This document shows, piece after piece, positions 18,640 through 26,976 of a stretch of 64,000 nucleotides of DNA. Below the pieces are notes generated by a model that was given only the letters and a program-made list of their open reading frames with translations, had not been told where the DNA came from and made no database searches. This DNA is from G963665545 sp963665545 (GTDB lineage: Bacteria > Pseudomonadota > Gammaproteobacteria > Xanthomonadales > SZUA-36). The stretch lies in assembly GCA_963665545.2 (NCBI GenBank), contig CAXXKZ010000007.1, positions 186,001-250,000 of the forward strand, given 5' to 3'. The translations under genes and the position numbers were made by a program. Numbering within the stretch: the stretch's first letter is position 1; each line of letters begins with the position of its first letter.

Positions 18640-18773
18640 TGTCGGAAGTCGGGATATTGATGCTGCGCTCCAACCTCCCGATAAGCCTGCTCGACCTGGT
18701 TTCGATTTTCCTGCTACGCACGGTTATTGCTCTGCCTGTATTGGTTTTGGCCGCACATTACATCGTTGGTTGA
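18640..18773 (+). pseudogene. YjiH-like membrane protein, detached 3' end
   Basis: In frame with 11418-12603 after removal of the transposon: MSEVGILMLRSNLPISLLDL, then a hydrophobic helix (LLRTVIALPVLVLAAHYIVG) and TGA. This supplies the missing C-terminal helix and proves the insertion point. It is unlikely to be translated alone. Confidence 0.85.
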
Positions 18774-18840
18774 CGCCCGGGAAATTTATCACGGAAGGTT
18801 CACATAATTGCGTCTTCATTTAGGGAACAGAGGAAACACT

Positions 18841-20424
18841 ATGCATCTTGACGGCGACACACTGACGGTTGACCAACTGGTCGATGCCGCCTACCAACAC
18901 GCACAGATCGAAGTATTTCCGGAACAGGCGGCGCGGGTCAAAGCATCTCGCGACTTGCTGGAGAGCTTCGTGAAGTCGGGCCGCATCATCTACGGTGTGA
19001 CCACCGCGGTCGGCGGTTTCGTCAACTGGCTGATTCCGGAGGAACTGGCCGAGAAGCTGCAGAACAATATATTGCGCGGTGTGTCGTCCAATGTCGGGCC
19101 CAATCTGGACGACATCTACGTACGTGCCGCGATGCTGTGCCGCATCAACTCGCTGGGTCGGGGTATTTCCGCCATCAGCCTGACAAATCTTGAAAAATAC
19201 ATCGCGGTGTATAACGCCGGAATAATACCGTGCATTCCCGAGCAGGGCTCGCTGGGCGCCAGCGGCGATCTCGGACCCCTTGCCTATATCGCCATGGTGG
19301 TAACGGGCGCCTGGCGCGCCAAATACGAAGGCAAGATCATGCCGGGCGCAGAGGCGCTGGAACGCGCAGGGCTGGAGCCCGCGCGCCTTTCCTACAAGGA
19401 AGGCCTGGCCATGATCAATGGCACCTCGGCGATGGTCGGGGTCGGCGCCCCGGTGATTTACCACACCAAGAAGTGGCTCAAGCAATCGGCCTTGATCGCC
19501 GCCTTCACGCTCGAAACACTGCGCGGCAAGATCATGCCCTACCATCCGGCCGTGCATCGCCACAAACCCCATCCGGGGCAAGTCAAAGTCGCCGATGCGA
19601 TATGGACGACGCTGGCGGACAGCAAAATGGTTGTTCAGGACGAAGAGGTAGACCGCTGGCTGGCGGCGATGGCCTCGGATGAGCCGCAGGGGATGGACCA
19701 GCAGATCGAGGATGCCTACTCGCTACGCGCGGGCGCACAGATCCTGGGTCCGTCGGTGGATGCGGTATGGCAGGCCGATCGCACGCTGCAGATTGAAATC
19801 AATTCATCCAATGACAATCCGCTGGTCATCATCGAGGAAGGCGATGCCTTTCACAATGCCCATTTCCACGGGCAGTATGTCAGTCAGGCCATGGATCATG
19901 TATCCATTGCGCTGACGACGGCCTGCAATCTGCACGACCGGCGCATTGATCGATACCTCGATCCGTACCACAACAACGGGCTGCCACCCTTCCTGTGCAA
20001 GGAAGATCCAGGGCTTCGCCATGGTCTGATGGGTGGTCAGTATTGCGCCTCGTCGATCATGGCCGAGATGAGATCCCTGTGCCACCCGGTCTCCATTCAG
20101 ACCCTAACCACCACCGGTGATTTTCAGGATCATGTGTCGATGGGGCTGGTCGCCGCCCGCCGTGCCCGCGATATTCTGAACATCAGCTACAACATCCCGG
20201 GATTTGAGCTGGTTTGTGCGGCCCAGGCGACTGATCAACGCGAAGGGGGCGCAGCGCAGTTGAGCAGCGTCACCCGCAAAATATACGAGATGGTTCGCGA
20301 AGTGGTGCCTTACCTGGACCATGACGAAGCACTCACTGACTACATTGAGGCTGCGGCGCATTTACTCAGGAATGGCCGCCTGCTCGAAGCACTCCCTGGC
20401 GGCGATCTGAACTGGGACGGCTAG
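18841..20424 (+). CDS. MIO-dependent aromatic amino acid ammonia-lyase/aminomutase
   Basis: Enzyme of the histidine/phenylalanine/tyrosine ammonia-lyase family; it removes ammonia from an aromatic amino acid or shifts the amino group. The self-forming MIO cofactor triad Ala140-Ser141-Gly142 lies in GSLGASGDLGPL. Other family blocks are IYGVTTAVGGF, SSNDNPL, FHNAHFHGQYV and GLMGGQYCASS. Overall it resembles the EncP/AdmH branch (aminomutase/lyase making cinnamate or beta-phenylalanine) more than HutH; the selectivity loop reads NNILRGVSSNVG rather than the Ser-His of HutH. Start ATG 18841, with AGAGGAAA 5 nt upstream. It is 6 bp upstream of an aryl-CoA ligase gene, which supports cinnamate-type products. 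Confidence 0.87.
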   Translation: MHLDGDTLTVDQLVDAAYQHAQIEVFPEQAARVKASRDLLESFVKSGRIIYGVTTAVGGFVNWLIPEELAEKLQNNILRGVSSNVGPNLDDIYVRAAMLCRINSLGRGISAISLTNLEKYIAVYNAGIIPCIPEQGSLGASGDLGPLAYIAMVVTGAWRAKYEGKIMPGAEALERAGLEPARLSYKEGLAMINGTSAMVGVGAPVIYHTKKWLKQSALIAAFTLETLRGKIMPYHPAVHRHKPHPGQVKVADAIWTTLADSKMVVQDEEVDRWLAAMASDEPQGMDQQIEDAYSLRAGAQILGPSVDAVWQADRTLQIEINSSNDNPLVIIEEGDAFHNAHFHGQYVSQAMDHVSIALTTACNLHDRRIDRYLDPYHNNGLPPFLCKEDPGLRHGLMGGQYCASSIMAEMRSLCHPVSIQTLTTTGDFQDHVSMGLVAARRARDILNISYNIPGFELVCAAQATDQREGGAAQLSSVTRKIYEMVREVVPYLDHDEALTDYIEAAAHLLRNGRLLEALPGGDLNWDG

Positions 20425-20430
20425 CGCACA

Positions 20431-22296
20431 TTGGGTTTGCATACCGCACCGGAGTTTGCGCCTGCACGGGTCAATGTTGAACGGCTGCCCGGCGGCGGCG
20501 TCATATTGCGCTCACCAGCCAAACTCGAAGCCTACCCCGCGAGTATTTGTTCATTCCTGCTCGACTGGGCCGAGCAAACTCCAGACCGCCCGTTCCTGGC
20601 TGAACGCTGCGCCAGCGGCGCATGGCGCAACATCAACTATCAGGACGCACTGACTGCCGTACGCGCGATTGCACAAGCCCTGTTATCGCACGGTGTAACG
20701 GTCGATCGACCCGTGATGATTCTGTCCGGCAACAGCATCGAAAGCGGCCTGTTGCAACTGGCGGCCATGTTCGTGGGCCTGCCGGTGTCGCCAATGTCCC
20801 CCGCCTATTCAATGATATCCCGGGATTTCGGCAAACTCAGGTTTGTATTCGATCTGCTAAAGCCCAAGCTGGTATTCGCCAGCAATGCCGAATTGTTTGG
20901 CGACGCACTGAGTGCACTGGACCTCGATGACGTTACGCTGGTGGTCAAACAGGGCACTGCCAAAGGCTTGAAACCAGGTCCAAAATCGCCGCTGCGGTCG
21001 CTCACGATCGATGAATTTCTGGCCACAAAATCGACCGCCGAGGTAGACGCCGCCTATGCTGCGGTAGGCCCCGACACCGTCGCCAAAATCCTCTTTACTT
21101 CCGGCTCCACCGGCATGCCGAAGGGTGTGATCAACACCCAACGCATGCTGTGCGCCAATCAACAGGTATTGGCGCAGATGTGGCCATTCCTCGCGGCTCG
21201 CCCGCCTGTTTTGGTCGACTGGTTGCCCTGGAACCATACCTTTGGCGGCAACCACAATTTCAATATGATTTTGCGCAACGGCGGGACGCTGTATATCGAT
21301 GGCGGCAAACCTGCACCGGGGATTTTTGACACGACCCTAGAGAATCTGCGCGATATCGCACCGACGGCGTATTTCAACGTCCCCCGCGGTTTTCAGATGT
21401 TGGCGCCGTACCTGGAACAAAACGCAGAATTTCGTGATCACTTCTTTTCAAATCTCGACACCATATTTTACGCTGCCTCTGCGTTGCCACAGGACCTGTG
21501 GGAGCGGTTCGGGAAGCTGTCGCTGGCAACGCTGGGCAAGAAGATCGCCATGACATCCGGCTATGGCCTGACGGAATCAGCGCCACTCGCCGTGGGCGTT
21601 CACTTCCCAATCGCTCAGGCGCGCGTCATCGGCCTGCCCGTTGCTGGCACCGAGGTTAAAATGCTGCCCAACGCCGGCAAGCTGGAACTGCGTCTGCGCG
21701 GCCCCAACATCACGCCGGGATACTTCAGACGCGATGATCTGACCCGGGATGCATTCGATGAAGACGGGTTTTACAAGACCGGCGATGCCGGCAAGTTTGC
21801 CGATGCCAATGACCCGGCCAGTGGAATCGTCTTTGACGGTCGAGTGGCCGAAGACTTCAAATTATTAACCGGCACCTGGGTCAACACCGGCATGGTCAGG
21901 ATTACTGCGATCTCAACCTGCGCCGGGATTGTCCAGGACGCAGTCATCACAGGTCACGACCGTGACAATATCGGCTTGCTGGTCATCCCGAATGCAGCCG
22001 GCATAGCAGAATTGGCTGGACTCAGCGGCGATTTACCGGTTCAAGACTTATTGAGCAATGGCAAGCTGTGGGAAAAAGTCAGACGCAAATTGCGCCACGA
22101 CTTCACCGCCTACAATACCCACAATCAGGCCTCGAGCCGACGCATCGCCCGAATCGTGTTGCTTACCGAACCACTCGATATCGATGCCGGGGAAGTCACC
22201 GACAAGGGTTACATCAATCAGCGCGCCGTGCTGGAGCGACGCAGCGCCATTGTAGAGCGGCTGTACAGCGAAGCGCCCGAAGTCATCAACCTGTAG
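20431..22296 (+). CDS. Feruloyl-CoA synthase-like aryl-CoA ligase
   Basis: 621-residue ANL-superfamily ligase that should activate a (hydroxy)cinnamic acid to its CoA thioester. The P-loop-like motif is FTSGSTGMPKG (about residues 222-232), the adenylate motif YGLTES (about 378), and the hinge region YKTGD. The extended length, LVDWLPWNHTFGGNHN and the TWVNTG motif near residue 484 are typical of the feruloyl-CoA synthase branch. The start is a TTG at 20431, 6 bp after the ammonia-lyase stop; a later start cannot be excluded. Together the two genes would convert phenylalanine or tyrosine to cinnamoyl- or coumaroyl-CoA (inference from order). The gene ends with TAG. Confidence 0.85.
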   Translation: MGLHTAPEFAPARVNVERLPGGGVILRSPAKLEAYPASICSFLLDWAEQTPDRPFLAERCASGAWRNINYQDALTAVRAIAQALLSHGVTVDRPVMILSGNSIESGLLQLAAMFVGLPVSPMSPAYSMISRDFGKLRFVFDLLKPKLVFASNAELFGDALSALDLDDVTLVVKQGTAKGLKPGPKSPLRSLTIDEFLATKSTAEVDAAYAAVGPDTVAKILFTSGSTGMPKGVINTQRMLCANQQVLAQMWPFLAARPPVLVDWLPWNHTFGGNHNFNMILRNGGTLYIDGGKPAPGIFDTTLENLRDIAPTAYFNVPRGFQMLAPYLEQNAEFRDHFFSNLDTIFYAASALPQDLWERFGKLSLATLGKKIAMTSGYGLTESAPLAVGVHFPIAQARVIGLPVAGTEVKMLPNAGKLELRLRGPNITPGYFRRDDLTRDAFDEDGFYKTGDAGKFADANDPASGIVFDGRVAEDFKLLTGTWVNTGMVRITAISTCAGIVQDAVITGHDRDNIGLLVIPNAAGIAELAGLSGDLPVQDLLSNGKLWEKVRRKLRHDFTAYNTHNQASSRRIARIVLLTEPLDIDAGEVTDKGYINQRAVLERRSAIVERLYSEAPEVINL

Positions 22297-22316
22297 GCTG
22301 AATTTAGGGAAAACGC

Positions 22317-24533
22317 ATGAATAGACTCGCCAGACTGGCTGCACCTCGCGCAATTGTGGTGTCACTGACACTGGTGATCGCCGCGTCCTGCGATGCGCCG
22401 AACAAGCAAACGCCGCCTGCCCTGCCGGCAGAATCGACTTTGGCAAGCCCCCTCGATGAGATGGCGGCTTCGGTCACCATCTACCGCGACACCTGGGGCG
22501 TCCCCCACGTTTACGGCCCAACCGATGCGGCGGTCATATTTGGCGCGGCTTATGCCCGGGCGGAGGACCGCTGGTATGAACAGGAGCGTGCATTCATCAG
22601 CATGCTCGGCCGCACCGCGGAGATCGATGGGGAGGACGCCGTGGCAGGTGACCTCATCATCAAGGCGCTAGAGATAAAGCGGTTATCCATTGAGGAATAC
22701 GCGCGTGCGACGCCACAGATCAAAGCGTTGTGCGATGCATTCGCCGATGGTCTGAATTATTTCCTGAGCACCCATTCTGAGCTGCAACCCCTGCTGCTCG
22801 ATCACTTTGAACCCTGGCACGCACTGGCCTTCAACCGCAACCTGGCCATGAATATTGGCGGCATCCAGGCCGAAGAGCTGATGGCCATCGCGTTGCCCGG
22901 GCACGAGCGGCAGCAGGGCTCCAATATGTGGGCGGTCAGCGCAGCAAAAAGCGTCAGCGGCAACGCCATGCTGTTCATTAATCCGCACACGCCCATGCTG
23001 CCCATGAACGAGATCCACTACCACAGCGAAGAGGGCTGGAACATGTCCGGTCTGGTCGGCTACAGCAATGTCGTGGTGCCGGTAAAGGGCCACAACGACC
23101 ACCTGGGCTGGGCGCTTACGGTCAATTATCCCGACATCGTTGATATTTGGGAGGAAACTTTCGATGACCCCGATAATCCTCTGGCCTACCGCTATGGTGA
23201 GGGCTACCGCCAGGCCACCGAGTGAACCGACGTCATCCGGGTGAAGACTGATTCTGGTTTCGAAGATCGCACGGTGACATTGCGCAAGACTCATCATGGC
23301 CCGATTCTCGCGGTGCGGGATGGCAAGCACCTCGCAGTTGGACTTTCGGGCATGGAGCAAGGCGGCCTGATGCAGCAGTGGTACGCCATGAGCAAAGCCC
23401 GCAACCTGGCCGAATTCAAAGCGGCTTTGTCCATCCAGGGGCTGCCCTACCACAATGTGATGTACGCTGACGTGGCGGGCAATATCTTCTACATTTACAA
23501 CGGCAAGATTCCCAGGAGGGATGCCAGCTTTGACTGGACGAAACCCGTGGACGGCAGCGACCCGGCCACCGAGTGGCAAGGGTTTCACACGCTCGACGAG
23601 CTGCCACAGGTGCTCAATCCCCCGAGCGGGTGGATGCAGAACACCAATTCCACGCCTTTCCTGGCAACGGCAGAAGCCAATCCGGACCCCGCAGATTACC
23701 CGAATTACATGGGCACTGAACCGGACAATATCAGGGCGCGAGCCTCGCGCAGAATCCTGACCCTGAAAGAGCAATTCACTTTCGAAGAGTGGACGGCCAT
23801 GGCATTCGATACTTATTTCCTGCTCGCGGAGGACAACCTGCCTCAACTATTCGAGGAATGGGAGTCGCTGTTGGAAAGCGACCCGGCAGCAGCGGAAGAA
23901 CTGCGCCGGCCGATCGAAACTTTGCGCAGCTGGGATAGGCGCGGCGCAACCGACTCCATCGCCACGTCCCTGTTCGTGCTGCTGACTGAAAAATCCCTCG
24001 CAGCGGCCCAGGCGGCAGAAGAGGCAGCAGAAGAGCCCGGCGACACTGACCCTGGCGACAACAACCCTGGTGACACCCGGGAGGTCTCGTCCATAGCGCA
24101 ACTGCAAGCCGTCGTCGAGCAGCTGAAGGCCGATTGGGGCAGCTGGGAAGTGCCCTGGGGAGACATTAACCGGCACCAGCGCCAGGACGTTCGCCACGGC
24201 GCCGTGCCCTTCGACGATGACGCCCCGAGCCTGCCCTCGCCCAGCGCGACCGGACATGTGTTCGGTTCGATCTTCTCCTACTTCAGCACCAGCGAAGAGG
24301 GATCAAGGCAGCGCTACGGCGTGGCCGGTCATGCCTACGTTTCAGTGGTGGAATTCGGTGATCCTGTTCGCGCACGCTCAATCACACCCTTCGGACAAAG
24401 CGGCGACCCCGATTCACCGCATTACTTCGACCAGGCACCCCTGTTCCTGAAAGGCCAGTTCAAACCGGCTTGGACTGAGCTCGAGGAAATAGAAAAAAAC
24501 ACCACGCGCGCCTACCATCCGGGAGAGCGTTAA
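22317..24533 (+). pseudogene. Penicillin acylase family lipoprotein with one in-frame stop
   Basis: Ntn-hydrolase of the penicillin amidase/AHL acylase family, which cleaves amide bonds of acylated compounds. It has a lipoprotein signal (LVIAASC, Cys about residue 24), the alpha chain, and the nucleophile Ser202 in GSNMWAV. The frame is broken by TGA at 23223-23225 (ATE-stop-TDVIRV) and then continues without interruption to 24533 for a total of 738 residues. The stop can be explained by one change from TGG, because Trp fits the position. No frame change is needed. Either it is a recent pseudogene or the TGA is read through. It follows the CoA-ligase gene by 20 bp. A glutamate/alanine-rich loop (about 563-590) is an odd insert. 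Confidence 0.85.
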
Positions 24534-24628
24534 ATGTGCAAGCAGAGCAACCACATGTGCCAGGGGTAGGCAAGCGCCATGGTCACGACAAAATAGCCGA
24601 CGACCGAAAACCAGAATGCACGACCCAT
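24530..24628 (-). CDS. Small membrane peptide coupled to GST (32 aa), possibly truncated
   Basis: Begins with ATG that overlaps the GST stop (TGATG), so ribosomes finishing GST could restart here. The peptide is almost entirely one hydrophobic helix: MGRAFWFSVVGYFVVTMALA, then YPWHMW. This looks like the first helix of a small multi-helix membrane protein, and the abrupt end (LCLHI, TAA) suggests truncation. Its last codons overlap the end of the penicillin-acylase gene on the other strand. I do not recognise a family. Confidence 0.45.
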   Translation of the reverse strand: MGRAFWFSVVGYFVVTMALAYPWHMWLLCLHI

Positions 24629-25272
24629 CAGGCTGCCGATGATTGCATATAGGGCTGAATTTGGGCACGTGCCCGGGCTGTTCCGTCGCGCGCCTCAAGG
24701 CGGCCAAACCAGGCCTGGACACGTGGATAGTCATCCAGCGGGAAGTTGATGACGCGGACCTGTTCGATGTAGGCCAGGGCAAAGAGATCGGCGATCGACA
24801 GGGCATCATTGGCCAGCCAATCCGTCGCTTCGAAGCGGCCGTCCAGTACGGCCAACTGCTGATTGGCGAAATTCGTTGCTTCCTCAACCCGAGCTGCGTC
24901 AGTCTCACCCAGGTTAGCTGCCTGCCTGATGACCCGTTCAAAAAACAGCGTGCTCAGCCAACGTCCCAGGTGGCAACTGAAGAAGTCCATCCACTGATCA
25001 ATCTGGGCGCGTTGCATCGGTTCAGCGGGGTACAACGGGGATTGCGCGCTGTTGGCCAGGTAACGGCAAATTGCGCCGGATTCGAACAAGTACCGGCCGT
25101 CATCCTCCAGCACTGGCACCTTGCCAATGGGCGTCATTTCTTGAAATTCCTCGCTGCGATTTTCGCCCTTGATCAGATCGACAAAACGAAATTGGTAATC
25201 CACCCCCAATTCTTCCAGTACATACAAAGTCTTCAAGGTGTTCTGGGTATAAAAGCCGTGCAGCATTAGCAT
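24628..25272 (-). CDS. Glutathione S-transferase
   Basis: 214-residue cytosolic GST. The N-terminal thioredoxin-like domain shows the cis-Pro motif GKVPVLEDDG (about residues 50-59) and FESGAICRYLA, followed by an all-helical domain ending around WFGRLEAR. It should conjugate or reduce electrophiles with glutathione. ATG 25272 is preceded by AAAGGAGCG at proper spacing. It is divergent from an HxlR-type regulator, with inverted repeats between them that could be the regulator's binding sites, so a stress- or electrophile-inducible pair is likely (inference). Confidence 0.9.
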   Translation of the reverse strand: MLMLHGFYTQNTLKTLYVLEELGVDYQFRFVDLIKGENRSEEFQEMTPIGKVPVLEDDGRYLFESGAICRYLANSAQSPLYPAEPMQRAQIDQWMDFFSCHLGRWLSTLFFERVIRQAANLGETDAARVEEATNFANQQLAVLDGRFEATDWLANDALSIADLFALAYIEQVRVINFPLDDYPRVQAWFGRLEARDGTARARAQIQPYMQSSAA

Positions 25273-25296
25273 ATGACGCTCCTTTACTTTTGAATT

Positions 25297-25340
25297 GCAA
25301 GTAAAATCAGCATAGATCTTTTACTTGCGTCTTGCAAGTC
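25297..25340. promoter_or_regulatory. Inverted repeat operator between GST and HxlR genes
   Basis: GCAAGTAAAA (25297-25306) and TTTTACTTGC (25319-25328) are exact inverted repeats. A third half-site, CTTGCAAGTC, follows at 25331-25340. The position in the divergent promoter region fits binding by the HxlR dimer. Confidence 0.6.
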
Positions 25341-25360
25341 ATTTTTCTACACTACCACGG

Positions 25361-25768
25361 GTGAACACAGATACCCTCGACCGCTGCCCCATTTCCTATA
25401 CGCTGGATCATGTCGGTGACCGCTGGAGCCTGCTGATCCTGCGCGACATGTTATTCGGAGGCAAAAGGCACTACGACGAATTCGCCGCCTCGCCGGAGGG
25501 GATTTCGACCAACATCCTGGCCAGTCGCCTGAAACAGCTGGAAGCAGGCGGAATGATTTCAAAACGGCAGTACCAGGAGAATCGGCGCCGTTATGTCTAC
25601 CTACCGACGGATAAGGCCCTCGATCTGTTGCCCATGATTATCGAGATGATTCAATGGGGAGCGCGCCACGACCCGCATACCGGCGCGCCACCAGAGGTCA
25701 CCGCCGCAATCAGAAAGGACCCCGCCGGATTTGCAGCCACCGTGCGCGAGAAGTTTTCTTCGCAATAA
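25361..25768 (+). CDS. HxlR family transcriptional regulator
   Basis: Winged-helix regulator of 135 residues. The family signature is clear: CPISYTLDHVGDRWSLLILRD at the N-terminus, then GISTNILASRLKQLEAGGMI (recognition region) and YLPTDKAL. The cysteine near residue 8 (DRCPI) is the usual redox- or electrophile-sensing site in this family. GTG 25361 was chosen because homology begins right there; an upstream in-frame start at 25325 would lie inside the operator repeat. Probably controls the divergent GST gene and itself. Confidence 0.88.
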   Translation: MNTDTLDRCPISYTLDHVGDRWSLLILRDMLFGGKRHYDEFAASPEGISTNILASRLKQLEAGGMISKRQYQENRRRYVYLPTDKALDLLPMIIEMIQWGARHDPHTGAPPEVTAAIRKDPAGFAATVREKFSSQ

Positions 25769-25779
25769 ATTAGATACCC

Positions 25780-26955
25780 CTACTCCATCTTCCAAAAGTC
25801 GATGCCTGAAGCCTGCTTGCCGACATCGATCGATGCCCGAACCTCGAATGTCTCCAGATCAATGACATCGACGGTGCCGGGATCATCATTAACGCCTTCA
25901 ATGGAGATAAAGGCAAAGCGGCTGTCGGTGCTGACGGTCACGCCGTGGGTGATGGTTCGGCTGGCGGGCACACTGGCCAACTCCGTGCCGCTGGCGATAT
26001 CCCAGATCGCCGTAGAATGATTCGGCTTGCAGGTGGCGAGCAGAATTTTGCCATCAGGGGTAATGGCGAGATTGTACGGCCCTTTCTGGGTGTCAAAACG
26101 CCGGGTGATGCGCCAGTCTTCCAGACTGACTTCCGCGACCTGGTTGGCCCCCTGGAGGGCGACATAGACAAAAGGCAATTGCGGATGGGGCTGTACCCAT
26201 GTCGGCTTGACCAGCGGCCCGGACATGTCATGGGGCATGTCATGGGACATGTTCTCCATGGCAGCCTCATGGTGGGTGGACCCGCCGGCAGCTCCCGTGG
26301 CCAAATTGAGCGTGCGCCCCAGCTTGAGCTGCATAACATCGATCTCATACAGCGTGTCGTCCATCATGCCGACTGAGTAGTGGAATTTGCCGTCCGGGCT
26401 GGCTCGTGAGCCATGTGGCATCACACCCTGGGCAATTCTGGCAATCTCCGTCATCGACACAGTATCAATCACCGAGATGTCACTGGGCACCATATCGCCG
26501 TGCAGGTTGAAATTCACCGCGAACATCAAGCCGGTGGTGCGGCTGATATCCATAGTCGCCGGAAACAACCCCACCTGGACATCATTGACCGTCACGTCGT
26601 CACCGGTTTCGTACTTGAAAACGTAGCCGTAGGGTCGGCCGTGAGCGATGGAAACATACCAATGCCGACCGCCAGGCGCGACGCGGATGCCGTGGGGCCC
26701 CTCAATCTCCGTCGGATAAATCCCGACGTCGATCCTTTTCACCACCTCACCACCGTCCGGGCCGAATTTCACCAGAAATACCGCATCGTCAGATTCCGCC
26801 GCGACATAGACGTAGTAGTCATTGGTGACCGGATTTGGCCCCTGGCCGGGTACTGGGCCTGAATTTGGCATGGGTCCGGCCGCGGCCGCCCCCCCCAGCA
26901 TCAAACATGCCGGCAGCAAGACCCCCGCTATCGTCAACACAATTCGATGTTTCAC
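25780..26955 (-). CDS. Secreted YncE-like beta-propeller protein with Met/His-rich insert
   Basis: 391 residues: signal peptide (MKHRIVLTIAGVLLPACLML, then AAAAG), then a seven-bladed propeller of the YncE/YVTN type with repeated patterns such as RVAPGGRHWYVS, RASPDGKFHYS, AITPDGKILLA and STDSRFAFIS. An insert near residues 228-247 (HHEAAMENMSHDMPHDMSG) is dense in His and Met, suggesting copper or other metal binding. It starts 21 nt after the LVIVD-repeat gene and is probably cotranscribed with it. The function is unknown; periplasmic metal handling or support of a metalloenzyme is a guess. Confidence 0.75.
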   Translation of the reverse strand: MKHRIVLTIAGVLLPACLMLGGAAAAGPMPNSGPVPGQGPNPVTNDYYVYVAAESDDAVFLVKFGPDGGEVVKRIDVGIYPTEIEGPHGIRVAPGGRHWYVSIAHGRPYGYVFKYETGDDVTVNDVQVGLFPATMDISRTTGLMFAVNFNLHGDMVPSDISVIDTVSMTEIARIAQGVMPHGSRASPDGKFHYSVGMMDDTLYEIDVMQLKLGRTLNLATGAAGGSTHHEAAMENMSHDMPHDMSGPLVKPTWVQPHPQLPFVYVALQGANQVAEVSLEDWRITRRFDTQKGPYNLAITPDGKILLATCKPNHSTAIWDIASGTELASVPASRTITHGVTVSTDSRFAFISIEGVNDDPGTVDVIDLETFEVRASIDVGKQASGIDFWKME

Positions 26956-26976
26956 CTGTTTGCGAACTCCCGTGCG

